Assembly (NCBI GenBank): GCA_030549495.1
Contig: JAUIRK010001052.1
Coordinates: forward strand, 434,001-498,000
DNA from: Nectonema munidae
Lineage: Eukaryota > Nematomorpha > Nectonematoida > Nectonematidae
DNA: 64,000 nucleotides
Direction of reading: 5' to 3'
Shown: positions 30,340-41,985 of the stretch, in pieces
Position numbering within the stretch: the stretch's first letter is position 1
Layout of the letters: the number at the start of each line of letters is the position of its first letter
Program-made: the position numbers and the translations under genes
The notes under the pieces: model-generated
What the model was told of the DNA's origin: nothing
What the model saw: only the letters and a program-made list of their open reading frames with translations
Databases searched by the model: none

Positions 30340-33298
30340 TGGTTCTATGAATGACTCAATTCCAGATATCCAACTACCTCTTCTTCGAGATGTATTAAGT
30401 AAATTCTACTTTTTGGTTAAAAAAGAAAACAGAACTCTTTCACAGGCAGTTTCACTGATAGTAGATCTATTTGGATTAAAGCCAGCTTACCAACAAAACA
30501 CAAAACAAATATCGTATCAAAGTTGAAAAAGATCGTGGATGAATATATTCGTATTGGTAAAAACAAACACAGAAAGAGTTTTGCCCAGCGATCAAGAGAA
30601 AAAGAGTTTGAAAAAAACCTACATCATTTGTTTGATATCAGCCATGCTAACTGTTCAAGTATAATTAAAATAGGTGAAGATAAGTTGTTCTTAGAAGACC
30701 AAGGCTCAAAGAGAAAAATGATTATTTCGGAGGAAGATAAAGAGTTTACAGCTAAAGAGGAAAGAAAAAGAAAAAGGTTGAACGAGGAAACTGAACGTGA
30801 TAAAAAATCCAACATTGAAAAAACAGTTTTGAAATTCAGTCTATTCTGGAAAATGAAACAAGCGAAGAAATTTTTTCTTCCAATCTAGAAAACGATCCAG
30901 AATTTTATCATAATTTTCTTAAGATATCAAAAAATAAAGCAAAAACAGAACAAATACCGGTGAATTCTCTATTGAAAAATGTGGATTTTTGTTCTTCTTT
31001 AGACAGAACAAGTACTTCTTCTAGGCAAGCAATTCATGTTGTTGCTCCTGCGCTAAAAGCACTTGGTGTTGATCTCAAAGATAACTTTTTCAAAATCCTC
31101 TTTGCATAGATCCAGAATTAAATCAAGAGAAGAACTTGAAAAGAGTATAGAAAGTACTTTCACTTCAAACACTCCTCTCATAATCCATTTTGGCGGGAAA
31201 TACATGAAGAATTTCTCGGGAAACTGTGTATCATCTAGCTATCGGAGTATCAGGTGTGAATACAGAAAAACTTTTATGCATAGATGAATTAGAGAAAGCG
31301 ACAGGTTATGAAATCGGAACAGCTGTACTTAATGCAATTAAAGAGTCGAAAGTTGTGTGGCAGGACTTTGTTTTGATTCAACTGCAAGTAATACAGGTAT
31401 TCAAAATGGGGCCTGTGTGAAATTCAGAAACATTTCAAACAAAAATTGCTTTTTTTAATTTGTCGGCATGATATTTTTGAGATAATTATAGGGAGTGTCT
31501 TCAATTTGTTTTTTAATTCGACTGGCCACATTGATCTTTTTAAAAATTTCAAAGAGAAATAGAATTCAATAAACAAAAAACAATTTAGTGTTCTTGAAGG
31601 AGAAATGCGACAAGAAACTAACTGGCTAAAAATAAACAACGATTATGTAATAAGATTTGTTAAAGAGGAACTAAAGGTCAATCATCATCGTAACGATTAC
31701 AGAGAGTTTTTAGAACTTTCTATTATTTCGTTAGGGGAAATTCCTGAAAGAGGTATACATTTTACAGCAACAGGAGTTAAAAACTATTTCTCAAAGATTA
31801 AAATTTTTCTCATTAACTCTTCAAATTATGTTAAATTTTTTCAATATCCATGCAATATTTTTTCCATTAATAAACTTTTCTGTAAATTTTCCAAAAAATC
31901 ACATATCTTTCATAATTTGTAGAATGAATCATATCAATGTATTATTAGATTCATGGATGGTAAAAATCAAGCATGCAAGGAAGACCTAGTAGCTCTTATC
32001 GATCTTAATTTTGTATAAACTCCATCTAAGTCGACTTCGCATAAGTCTAAGTTTTTTTCAGGTCCCAAACAATTCATCATAAACTGATTTTACTGTAGTA
32101 TGATTAGTCTGTCAAGCCTTACATTGAAATTGTCTATGCTGTGGCTTTGCAGGACCAATGATATATCACGAAGAGTAACATATTACAGATGTATCACTAA
32201 AATTGTTTATTAAAAATTTAACACTTTAAATGTCTCTAATTGATATCGAGAAATAAAACTGAGATCTAGATATAAAAATTCTTTAATAAAATTAGATATA
32301 TGTCAGAAAAAACATTTAATGTTTTATGCTCTCTACGAATATAAGGTGTTTTTCAAAATAAAATTATGTTAACAGTGAAAAAAATAGGAATAAAAATAGC
32401 CTCAATTTAAAAAAAAACAATTTATAAAAAAATGTTCGAGATATAAAAGATAACATGATGCAATTTACGTACAACATGCATAGGGTTGCACACGGCAACG
32501 GACAACGTTCGAGTACGTCCGTTGCCGTTCGTTCGTTTGTCCGTTCGAACCAATAATTGAAAATCTTTGGTAACGGACAAAAACGAACAAATTGTAAAAA
32601 TAAAATTTATTAATAATATAAGGACTCATGAAATAAACTTAATGTTATCATGAATAAATGTTAACATTTCAACGTTATCATCCTTCAACCTCGCTCTTCT
32701 TGAAGTCACAGTTGCACCTGTTTATAGAGCAAGATGGATGGCCAAAGTCATTTATTGTCTGAAGATGTTTCTCAAAAACGTGAAGATTATAGAAGTGTTG
32801 ATCAGATGATTTCTATTGCTGCGATGAAAAAACTCAAATGTCATCTTTGGTACTTATCTGAACATTTATCTCCTCTATTTCTTTTCTAGTGGAAACGAAA
32901 GAAAAAAACTGAAAATGGCCAAAGCATTGCAGTTCAGTAGCAAGCTAAGAAAATTTGTAAGTAAAAATGTTATTTCCTTCAAAGAAAAAAATGTTTCTGA
33001 TTTTATTACTTCAAATTCTTACAACTTTTTCAACACCTTACAAATAGATCTTTCTTTTCTTTCTCTAGATCCTTCTAAATGGACTGTTTCTCCTTCTTAT
33101 ATTGAGGGGCAAAAAATTGTTAAAAGTCTCAAAGTTATAAATGACAGTGTAGAACGAATGGTAAAACTGGCTAATGACTTCAATGATAAAGTTACAAAAA
33201 AAGAAGAACAAAAACATTTCCTTTTTCAAACAGTAGAGTTTCATCGCAAGGAAATATCAAGTACAAAAAAGTTGAACTTCGTGTTAAACATAATATAT
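30340..33298 (+). pseudogene. transposase gene of the 29935-33600 element, broken, split by about 0.9 kb
   Basis: Segments in order: NDSIPDIQLPLLRDVLSKFY (30350); KKIVDEYIRIGKNKHRKSF and a highly charged region (30523-30880); TSSRQAIHVVAPALKALGVD (31017); SREELEKSIESTF; RETVYHLAIGVSGVNTEKLL (about 31218); FDSTASNTGIQNGACVKF (31375-31430), whose D-S-T-A-S-N-T-G-N-G motif is the probable catalytic Asp region; YREFLELSIISLGEIPERGI (31699); then, after about 0.9 kb of unrelated or intronic sequence, APVYRARWMAKVIYCLKMFL (32712), the charged SSKLRKFVSKNVISFKEKN, and KVINDSVERMVKLANDFNDK ending near 33300. The order matches full-length uncharacterised arthropod proteins I remember, with an N-terminal basic domain, DTTASNTG core, ARWMAK block and NDTAERG-type C-terminus. 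Several frame changes make it non-functional. Confidence 0.65.
32494..32526. repeat. perfect 10-bp hairpin
   Basis: GGCAACGGAC and GTCCGTTGCC are separated by 13 bases. Further GTCCGTT and AACGGAC words follow to about 32590. It lies in the 0.9 kb that interrupts the transposase coding sequence. Confidence 0.5.
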
Positions 33299-33608
33299 TA
33301 GATATGTTACAACGAATTTTTTAAACATAATAAAGTTTGCTGTATAATAAAATTTTTAAATAAAATATTTCTAATAAATTGTAGGTCATTGCAGGTATTT
33401 TTAAATGAAAAAATAAAATATATAATTTGATGTTTTGCCCTTATTTCCATAACTTTTAATTACGATGAGCGGCCTTCAAATCACAAGTAAAAAATTTGAA
33501 ACTTTGGGAACTAGTTTTTTTATATAACAGAACAAGATGACAACCTATGCAAAGAAAAAAAATTCGATAAATTTTTTCATATATTTTTTGGGAAGGTCTA
33601 ATCAACAT

Positions 33609-36360
33609 CTGTGTTCCTCTCTTTATCTTATTTACTATACTTATATATTCTACAAATTTTCTTTGCGAATGTATTTCTGTTTCAAATTTTCTTAAAATAT
33701 TAAAAAGCAATCAATGATAATGTTTTTGAATTCCTATTTTTCGCTATTCAATTATTTAGAATTTCTTTTTAACTTTAATAAATGATAGACTCTATTGGAA
33801 TACCTATCTCTTTAACCCTATTAGTGCTCCCCCCCCTTCACTAAAAAATTAATTTTACAAAATTGGCTGAAATATATCACTTCAAATTTTGTGACTTTTC
33901 CTATAATTGTTTGCTGCATCTTTTGGTACCATTTCCAGAAGTAGTTGAATGACTCTTTCTTGTCAAAAACTGTCAATCAAAAATTAACATTTTTCAAAAA
34001 AAAAATTGTCATTATCTGTAGTTAACCCCATAACTTAGGATCTATATTAGATACTCCCTTGAAAATTTATAATTATAGTTTTGAACGCATAACACTATTT
34101 ATAGTGTGTCATAAATGTGTCATTTATAGAACCATGTTAGTTTTATTTTTGAACTCAGTTTTCGCATTTAGAGATTTTAAAATATCTGCAAATGTCAATC
34201 AAATGCACCGTTTAAGTCTAATGTCTACAGAAATATTTTAAAAATTTTAATAAAATATCTGTTTTTATAGCAAATTGAAGATGCTGATTTCGTTTTTGGA
34301 GTCTGTTTTCGTATTTAGGTATGAAAATATCTGAAAGCTCTAATCAGTGGTTTACGTCTAAAAACCGTCTCCAAAAATATTTTCAAAATTTTAAGTAAAA
34401 TATCTCTTTTTATACCAAATCCACTATGCTTATTTTTTTCTATACTCAATTTTGGCTAATAGGATTAAAAAATATTTGGAAGTGTGAATTGAATTAATGA
34501 TGTATGCCTGAAAAATAGTTTTTTCCAAAAAAAAGCATTTCTGTAATAAATTTCAGAAAATCGTTTTATTTTGGTTATATAGTAAGAATATACTTTTTTT
34601 TTAATATTTTTTGGCTTATTATACTTTCTTCAATCATGTTGAGTATGAAATATTTATTTAAAAAAAAGAAAAACTATACAAATTATAAAATCTTTTGAAG
34701 ATTAGTATGAGAGAAAGGAGCAATCTGAAAACAAATTGAAAAGAGAATATGTGATTAAATAAAAAAAATTACAAAAAAAATATATTTTTTTTCTTGAAAA
34801 GAGAACATGTGATAAAAAGAAATAATTCTAAAAAAGAAGTATGAATCTTGACTAAATGGATGAGATCTACCATGTTCCAATGAAATAGAAAGTGATGTAA
34901 TGATCTAATATTAGGTGCTTCAAAAAAGATTTTGATCGTGAAAAAGAAGTTCGTCTTTTAAAAACAAAAAATCTTTAAACCTATAGCATATCAGCTAAGA
35001 ATTTCTTCAGAAAAATTTTTTTAACTGGGATTGGTTGACAAATTTTCAGGCTGAATATCTGTTCATATCATCTCATAATAAAATACAAGATTAAGCAGAA
35101 TGCTTTGAGACAGGGTAAAATCTGTTCAAAATAAATCCTAAAAAATTTGATGAAATGATTATCATAGAATGAATAGCAAAATTACATACTGTGTAAAATA
35201 TAGAAGAAATAACATAGAGACTACTAGCCGATAACGATTTTGTTACCAAAACAATGGAGGTCGTATTGAGAAACCTAATTTACTGACAAATGAGGTTTAT
35301 TAAATAAATTAAGAAAATAATTAGCAGATAAATACTGCAAGTAGAATTTATTTTGAAGTTTATATATTTGACATTGATTGACAGTTTTAATAGATATTTT
35401 TGACACGTTTAATTGATTTTCATTTGAAAATGGTATATATTTGAAAAAAACTTTTTATAAGTATTTGATTAAAAATTTTAATTTTGACATTATCTGTCAA
35501 ATATAAATTAATTTTTTGACAGGTTTGACTGATTTTCTTAAAAAACAAACATCACTAGTTAACTCAGCATACTTGAAAATGGGTATAGTCAGTAAAAATA
35601 AAGAATTGGAAATAAGAAAAATCAGTGTTCTAATCTATTATTTTTATTGACCGAAAGTTTAAAATAAAATGAGCTGAATTTTCCAGTTTCTTTTATTTTC
35701 GAAGCATCATTTATTTTGTTTTGAATATATTTAAGATAAATTGATTTTGAACAGATTAATTTAGTACTTATTTTTATATAGTATATTCATATTGCATGTG
35801 TACATCTAGAAGTGGATCTCTTTTTTTTGAACACAAGTAAATTTTTTGAAATATATTGATAATACTCGTTGACATGATTTTTTATTGACAACATTACATG
35901 AACTTTAAGTTATATATCACGTTTGTTAATGATTTAGATTATTTTTTGCTACTATCACATCTTGTCAAATTATATGTACTTTTTTGATTAACGATCTTCT
36001 GTAAAACGATAGAATAATGTTATAATAATAGTGTATGAAATACGCGTTTGTTTTTTATGATTAGATAAAATATATGTTATCAAATTGATTACAAGAAACT
36101 AAATTTTTTTGGGCAGGCTAGCATTTTGTTGAATTTTTATTGAAAGAATAACAAAAATACACGTATTAACAAACGAGGAAAAATGCTTCAATGCTTTAGG
36201 GATCGAGGGTGGAAGTCGATTGCAACAATTAACTAAAATGTGAGGAGCCAGCGTGGTGCAACGTATTTATAGTCATGTATGATCTTGATGGCGAGCCAAT
36301 GTTGCTAATGACTTTGACGACGAGCAGTCAAAAATCGCGTCAGGATTAAGTTCTTTTAAC
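33609..36360. other. 2.7 kb AT-rich stretch, no gene
   Basis: No coding signal. The 60- and 84-codon ORFs near 33456 and 34059 lack any recognisable motif. A short C-run lies at about 33830. Confidence 0.5.
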
Positions 36361-36369
36361 TCATTCTAT

Positions 36370-37335
36370 TTCTTTCATACAATTTTTTTATTCAATTTCA
36401 GATTGGTCGCTTCCCGTCTCTCAGCTCTCTTCTTCTTTCGAAGGTGCTTCACCACTTTCCACTTCTGGTGGCTCGGTGGTGTCGTCATCATTGGAAAGTA
36501 TTTGTGTAAAGAAGTTTTCCATTCCTTAGCGTTAAAGGCATTTCTATCAAAAAGATACTGCATAGAAGCTGTTGTTTTTAGGCCAACACTGGACACATAA
36601 CCTTCTTCTTTTAGTAAATTGATGAACTTTTCTGGTGTCAGAGGATCCTCAATGGCCTCAATCAAGACTTACGAAATTTTGACCAAAAACCATATTGAGG
36701 GTGTCCTCAAGGAGATCCTTTTCAAGCACGATTGTGAGTTTTACCGCAAACAAACCCTCGTGCTTGGCCAGGACCTCCTCTACATCTTCTATCGTGGGCC
36801 ATTCCATTTCATCCACATATTTTCCCTCATGTGGGTCGAGTGTTGCCAATGCTTCCTCAATTTTTTCAATCGGTGGCCAGGCTTGAACGTTTGATGACTC
36901 CGGAGACTGGTTGGACGAGGTATTTCTTTTGATTTGTGACTAAGGGTCGTCCAATGTTAGGTTCGTAATATGCCTCAGTACCTTGACGAATCTTTCACTT
37001 TTGCGCGCCCTTGCAGCCCTCATGGATTTTTGCCCCCGGGTTAGGCGCTCTGCCTAGTAAAGCAGGCAGTCGGACATGTTGGAAGTACCAACCTGCCGTG
37101 ACGCTGCATCCCAGCTATTTTGAGTAGCAAAGCAGGCGGTGAGCATCAGCGTGTTCAATTTTGAAAGATTGCCGAATTCCAAACTTTGGATTTGCTTGTC
37201 AATGATTTCTAGCAGACCTACAATCATATTGTCTTTAGGATTTCGCAGGTGATTGGGCGAAGCGTTGAAGAAGGCAGCGATTCGTCGTCTGGCTAGGGAT
37301 ACATGAGTTGTTTGCTAAAGCGCCTCAGGATGTGG
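36370..37335 (-). pseudogene. unidentified coding remnant
   Basis: This block is richer in G and C than its flanks and has clear protein-like coding on the minus strand: ARRRIAAFFNASPNHLRNPK (about 37265), NMIVGLLEIIDKQIQSLEFG, LSKLNTLMLTACFATQNSWD, RVVKVLRHITNL-type sequence, then ATLDPHEGKYVDEMEWPTIE (36849 down), KHEGLFAVKLTIVLEKDLLE, and EDPLTPEKFINLLKEEGYVS ending in a lysine-rich tail (36375). The pieces lie in more than one frame, so the gene is not intact as read. I do not recognise the family. It could be a host gene relic or a mobile-element protein of unknown type. The plus-strand ORFs at 36403-36894 are shadows. Confidence 0.4.
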
Positions 37336-39810
37336 CAAATTATTTTGCACATATCCAAAAGCATACATGAGATATTTGAAACGCGTTTAACTTAAAACTT
37401 CTACGTGATGTAACAAAATTGTTAAGATTTTTGGAATCCGCAGATTAAAATAGATAAGAATAGCATAAATAGATTAAAATAAAATTAAGTTCTAAAATGC
37501 CTGCCAGTGTAATCTACGAAATTTTAATTAAAAAATAGAGGTGAGACTTTTTATCGGAAGGAACCGAAAAATACTAAAATATATAATAAAAAATGTATTA
37601 AAAAACATTTAAATACTATAAATATGTTAGATCTGTATTGAAAAATTATTTTGAAAAAAACTACTGAAAGGTAAAAAAAATTTCGATATCTTTTCGTACT
37701 AGTTCCATCTGATATTTTTTTATCATACAATTATTTTTTTTTAATTTTTCGTTACAGAGATTTGTCTTTTTTATATCTTTTGTTAAAAATGTTGATATCT
37801 TTTGGTATCTTCACGTATTTTTCTGTAATTTTTTTTCATTCAATAGTATTTTTGCAAATTTTTCAATGCAGATTTTACAGATTTATAATGTCTAAAGATT
37901 TTTTAAATGTTTTTTAATATTTTATACTAAAAATTTCTATATATTCTGGTTCTTTTGGTTAAAAGTCTGACCCAAAAATTAGTGTGTAACTTAAATAGGC
38001 TCATTCCTATATACTTGTAATAGAAAAAAGGCAATAAAATGCTACTGAGTATAAAATTTCACAAATCAAAGTGAAGGAAAACAAGAAAAAGCATCTTTGA
38101 ACGCTTTACTGCTTCCCTATCAAAAGACTTTTTAGGCGTATGACGACTATCCTACGCACAACGATGTTGTTAAGAACCAGTGTTATATTCTTCGTTAATA
38201 CTTCTATCGACGTGAGTAAAGTGTATCCAATGATGATTTCACAGTAATCTGTAGATATAGACACTTTTACTCTTCGAGAGAAAATGTCATAAAGATTTCA
38301 AAATTGATTTATATTCAAGTTTTCAATTTCTAATCTGATTTAGAATTTTTAACCTTGTTCATGATCTAACCTTATGTTTGTGTTAGTATATGTTTTGGCG
38401 TATTATGAGATTCATTGTATAAGAAATTTTTATCGAATTACTAAAAAGGAATTTCCTTGGAATAATTCCGTTGGAAATTTATTTTAATGCATTTAACCAA
38501 AAAAGACATCTCAAATTAAAGCATTTAACTAGAAAATAAATTTGGTAGGGGCAAAAAATTGAAATATTTAAAATATTTTATGTTTTTCAAATTAAATTGT
38601 ATTAGATATTTACTCTGTTATGTAATGTAATATTTCTTTATGTGAAAATATTTCTGGAGTAATTGAGGCTCTCGTCCATGTTTTGAGTCTTTTTAAACGT
38701 TAAAACTCTTTCGGCCTCAAGAGTTGTCATGGGAAGAGTATAAAATCATAAACTCTTTTAAAATATGAAAAACTTTTGATTAATTATATAAACTTCAGTA
38801 AGATTAAATTTTAAAAGCTTTATTTCAGAATTCAGATCGGATAAATCATATACCTTCTCTATTTTTTCTGCATTAAAATTAATCATGGAAAAATGAAATA
38901 CTTCTTTATTTTCATAAAATATTATTTCTAAGGATAAACAAATACGGAGAAAGAATATTTTGAAATAAAAGGAATCTTTGAATTGAGACACTCTTTTTCA
39001 TGGAACAATCAAATATTCAATATAAAAACTATAAAAATATTTTTATTTCACACATTAAGGTGCTAACTGCTAAGTGGTATAATAAATAAAATCCGTTTTG
39101 TTTTTTTTTACAATATATCACTAAACCATATTTTTATACTCAAATTCTTTTGCTATTGTGAACGAGATTATCTTATTGAAAAAAGAAATGAAAATATATC
39201 ATGATAAATGGGTGCAAACTTATGATTTTTATTCAAATTGTTAGAATGTGTAAAAATATCGTGATATACTCTGATTTTAATGTGAACACAAAGGGCTAAT
39301 TTAATATTTATTATTCCGGGGGTGGAGAAACATAGGTCCCCTTAATGACTAGCCTACACACCTATCTTCTTAGCAGGAATGACTCGGGTGGAGGAAGCCG
39401 GATATATATACTCCGAAGTCGAAATAAGGGTAAATGTATTTGATAAGTTGCCTAGATTCTATAAAACTGTTTTAGAACAGGAACTCTCGAGTTTTGTTTT
39501 TCCTCAATCATTTTATTTCGGTATTTATTAATCTATAATAATAATCCTCAATTATGGAGGTGATGAAGACGATGAAATATAGTTGGTGTGTGGTCAAAAA
39601 TCTGGCTTACAGAAAGTAAACCACTTTAATTTTTTAACTTTATTTATATTTTTGTTAACGTAACCCTTGAATTTATATCGTCGACACTGAACATCTTAAA
39701 TCTTACAATTCAGATATTAGAATAGATGGAGTTTATAGAAACCTATTTGTATAAACTAACAATAATAGTACATATAATTAAATCATATCTCTAAAATCTT
39801 ATTTATTATA
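37336..39810. other. intergenic, upstream of UBOX5-like gene
   Basis: AT-rich. A TATATATACT box at about 39408 followed by a possible donor (ATAAGGGTAAAT) near 39425 could be the promoter and a non-coding first exon of the gene at 39874, but this is speculative. Nothing else supported. Confidence 0.3.
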
Positions 39811-39814
39811 GGTT

Positions 39815-39877
39815 ATGCCAGAAAATTTGCAAAGCATTTATGGACAAAAGATTGAAGAAAGTAAAATTGGAATATGA
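39815..39877 (+). promoter_or_regulatory. upstream ORF overlapping the UBOX5-like start (ATGA)
   Basis: Five bases after a splice acceptor (TTATTTATTATAG) an ATG opens a 20-codon frame, MPENLQSIYGQKIEESKIGI. Its TGA stop overlaps the ATG of the main protein as ATGA (39874-39877). Such an arrangement can couple translation by reinitiation or reduce it. No RNA evidence is available here. Confidence 0.5.
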
Positions 39878-40956
39878 TAGATCTCTTCGATTATCCGGAA
39901 TTGATTGAAAGTATAGAAAGCAATAAAGTTTGTGTTAGCGGTTATGAAGCAAATAACCTACTCCTAAGAAATACTAATGGAATATTTCGCCCGGAATTTT
40001 TTGTGAAAACTCCTGTAGATCTTACTATTACTTTTAAAAGTTCTTTTCACGTGACTAAAGTTAGTATATTTGACAAATACAAGCTTACACCACAGTCGTA
40101 TGTTATCTATTTTTCCAATAGTGGCGTTAATCCTAGAGAGTTGAAGTATGCAGCGTCACTTAGAGTCAAATCAAGTAATGAAAATCCATCGGTAGCAATC
40201 GTTTATAACAAAGAACATTTTTCATCCTTGCATGAAAGCGAAATGAGTAGTGATTGTTGTGTCTTCACGGATTACAGAGAATCTTCCATTATTCGCAAAA
40301 CATCCTGTATTAAGGTCAGTGTTTCTTGTGCTTCTCCCAAGTTTCCCATTTCAATACATCGAATTCAAATTTTGATACTTCTTGATGCGTACCTTCAAGA
40401 AAATTACCTTAAGAAATACCTTTCATTTCCCAAGAATTCCTACGAAAATTCTCATGTAGACCGTCGTACTGAAATTATTGAGAGTGTTGGCTTGGATAAT
40501 GACATTCCTGAAGATTTTATAGATCCTATAACATTTGAAGTTATGAAAAATCCAGTAATACTACCCTGTGGAAAGAATATAGATGATAGCACACTTTCCA
40601 AATTTTGTAAGGAAGAGAAACTAAAGGGCAAGCAAGCTAGAGATATGTTTACTGGAGTCCAATTCACATCTTCCAGCAAACCGATGCCTAACTATCTACT
40701 GAAACAACGCATACAAGACTACTTTGAGAAAACGTCTCTTCATCAAGCATCTAGTGTTCAAAGAAATGGATTCGTTAAACAGTGTTTTTCCTGTCGAAAA
40801 ATATTTGATAATCTTTACCAAATTATGCGTATACATGTTATAAATGATGAAAAGGATAAAATATTCTGTAAAACATGCATCCTTTCTTTCAATCAAGTTT
40901 GCGTATGTTGTAATAATAAATTTGAAAATTCTGACGTAGTTAAGCTAGTAAGATAG
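39874..40956 (+). CDS. UBOX5: U-box E3 ubiquitin ligase, RNF37/UBOX5-like
   Basis: A single-exon 360-aa protein. In vertebrates RNF37 (541 aa) is a nuclear U-box ubiquitin ligase. The N-terminal domain aligns in order with it: NKVCVSGYEANNLL (17-30), FRPEFFVKTPVDLTITF (38-54, human FRTEYFIKPPVYVTVSF), and a cysteine-bearing strand IKVSVSC near 146. The U-box spans about 211-286: IPEDFIDPITFEVMKNPVIL, PCGKNIDDSTL, DMFTGVQF and LLKQRIQDYF. U-boxes fold like RING fingers without zinc. A C-terminal cysteine-rich, RING-like segment (C304/C307, C332/C335, C343, C345/C346) matches the end of human RNF37 but is shorter. The insert between the two domains is much reduced. I chose the start at 39874 because it aligns with the human N-terminus and follows a splice acceptor. 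An AATAAA lies at about 41117. Confidence 0.88.
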   Translation: MIDLFDYPELIESIESNKVCVSGYEANNLLLRNTNGIFRPEFFVKTPVDLTITFKSSFHVTKVSIFDKYKLTPQSYVIYFSNSGVNPRELKYAASLRVKSSNENPSVAIVYNKEHFSSLHESEMSSDCCVFTDYRESSIIRKTSCIKVSVSCASPKFPISIHRIQILILLDAYLQENYLKKYLSFPKNSYENSHVDRRTEIIESVGLDNDIPEDFIDPITFEVMKNPVILPCGKNIDDSTLSKFCKEEKLKGKQARDMFTGVQFTSSSKPMPNYLLKQRIQDYFEKTSLHQASSVQRNGFVKQCFSCRKIFDNLYQIMRIHVINDEKDKIFCKTCILSFNQVCVCCNNKFENSDVVKLVR

Positions 40957-41115
40957 ATCCTATAAGCAAGAAAATATTTTCCTAAAGAAATTATCATCCC
41001 ATTAATGTTTATGGTATTTCTTTTAAATATAGCCATATTTTTCAAATGCCTATATTTATTGCCTCCATATCGCATTTTTTTAGTTTTATATTTTTGTTGA
41101 AGTAAAATTGAGATA

Positions 41116-41122
41116 TGAATAA
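41116..41122 (+). terminator. polyadenylation signal for the UBOX5-like gene
   Basis: AATAAAG about 160 bases past the stop codon, in a T-rich setting. Confidence 0.5.
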
Positions 41123-41849
41123 AGCATTAATTTTATTTATATTATTATTTCATGTAGATTAATCTATTTAGTGCGAAAATCATACATTACTTCACTTATA
41201 AAATTCCTTAATTTTTATACAAACGCATAGAAACTTCTAGAAATTATTGGTCATGCACAAAAATTTTATTCGGTTGGAGGGACAAAATTCATTGATAATA
41301 ATAATTCTAGACTTAATATGAAGTATATAATAGATATTATGTTGATTAAATATTTGGGAGCGCGAAGGTAATTGATTCAACCAAAACTAAAATTTGGGAA
41401 ATGGCCTAGAAAAGTTTAGGAACCACTTTTAATCTGCATAGTGAAATTCAAGAGTCTTTTCGCTAACTTTTACCTTTGGCAGCCTTTCTAAGTTTTTTGC
41501 TAAAAAATGGACATCGTCTACTCTCCATTTTGGATCATTGGTATTAAATGGCTTAATAGTCTTTTCGGTTAGGAATAAAGGCCAAAATTAAACTCATATA
41601 ATTGATATTATATCTAATAAGCGAAATTTGATACAATTTGGATGCGCATCTTTAAAAATTGAAATACATATAAACATCAGTTACAGATTCTTTTATACGA
41701 AACTAGAAAATAGGCGGTATCCTTAAACTCGCATTTTTACTACCGTGGCCTTCAACAAAAGCCTAATTTTTTGGTAGTAGAAACTTATCAGAAGAAACGT
41801 CGGTAATTAGTTTTTGCATTTATATTCATTACACGTTCCATCACAATTT
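41123..41849. other. intergenic, no gene
   Basis: AT-rich sequence downstream of the UBOX5-like gene. Nothing supported. Confidence 0.5.
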
Positions 41850-41985
41850 GGGGCGTGAGATGCTCGATTTGATAACCCAAGATCTTAGGTTCGATCCCAC
41901 ACCAAACCTGCCTTCCTGATAATTCGATACAAGCGGCGCAATTGTGCCTTTTCGATGAAACCCCACTGTACTTACCTTTACTACG
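41850..41985 (+). repeat. tRNA-derived SINE, family A copy 1
   Basis: A tRNA-like head with B-box GGTTCGATCCC is followed by a body with ACAAGCGGCGCAATTGTGCC, GATGAAACCCC and TTACCTTTAC. The same body blocks in the same order occur on the minus strand at 54253-54389 and, more diverged, at 43066-43205 and (minus) 47014-47173. Confidence 0.65.

Larger units (their letters stand above)
29935..33600 (+). mobile_element. 3.7 kb transposon of a poorly described hAT-like lineage, perfect 8-bp duplication
   Basis: The left end is TAGACTGTCCCAAAAAAAAT; the right end read inward is TAGACCTTCCCAAAAAATAT. ATCAACAT occurs at 29927-29934 and again at 33601-33608, exactly abutting the ends. Between them lies a broken plus-strand transposase gene (30340-33298). 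The ends fit the loose hAT consensus (YARNG) only partly (TAGAC), and the 8-bp duplication fits hAT. The protein is not one of the well-known hAT groups. The duplication is intact although the coding part has decayed, so the copy is moderately old. Confidence 0.85.

Noticed and set aside
36403-36894. Plus-strand ORFs of 63-91 codons
   Set aside because: Shadows of the better minus-strand coding at the same place.
40452-40896. Minus-strand ORFs under the U-box gene
   Set aside because: Antisense shadows of UBOX5.
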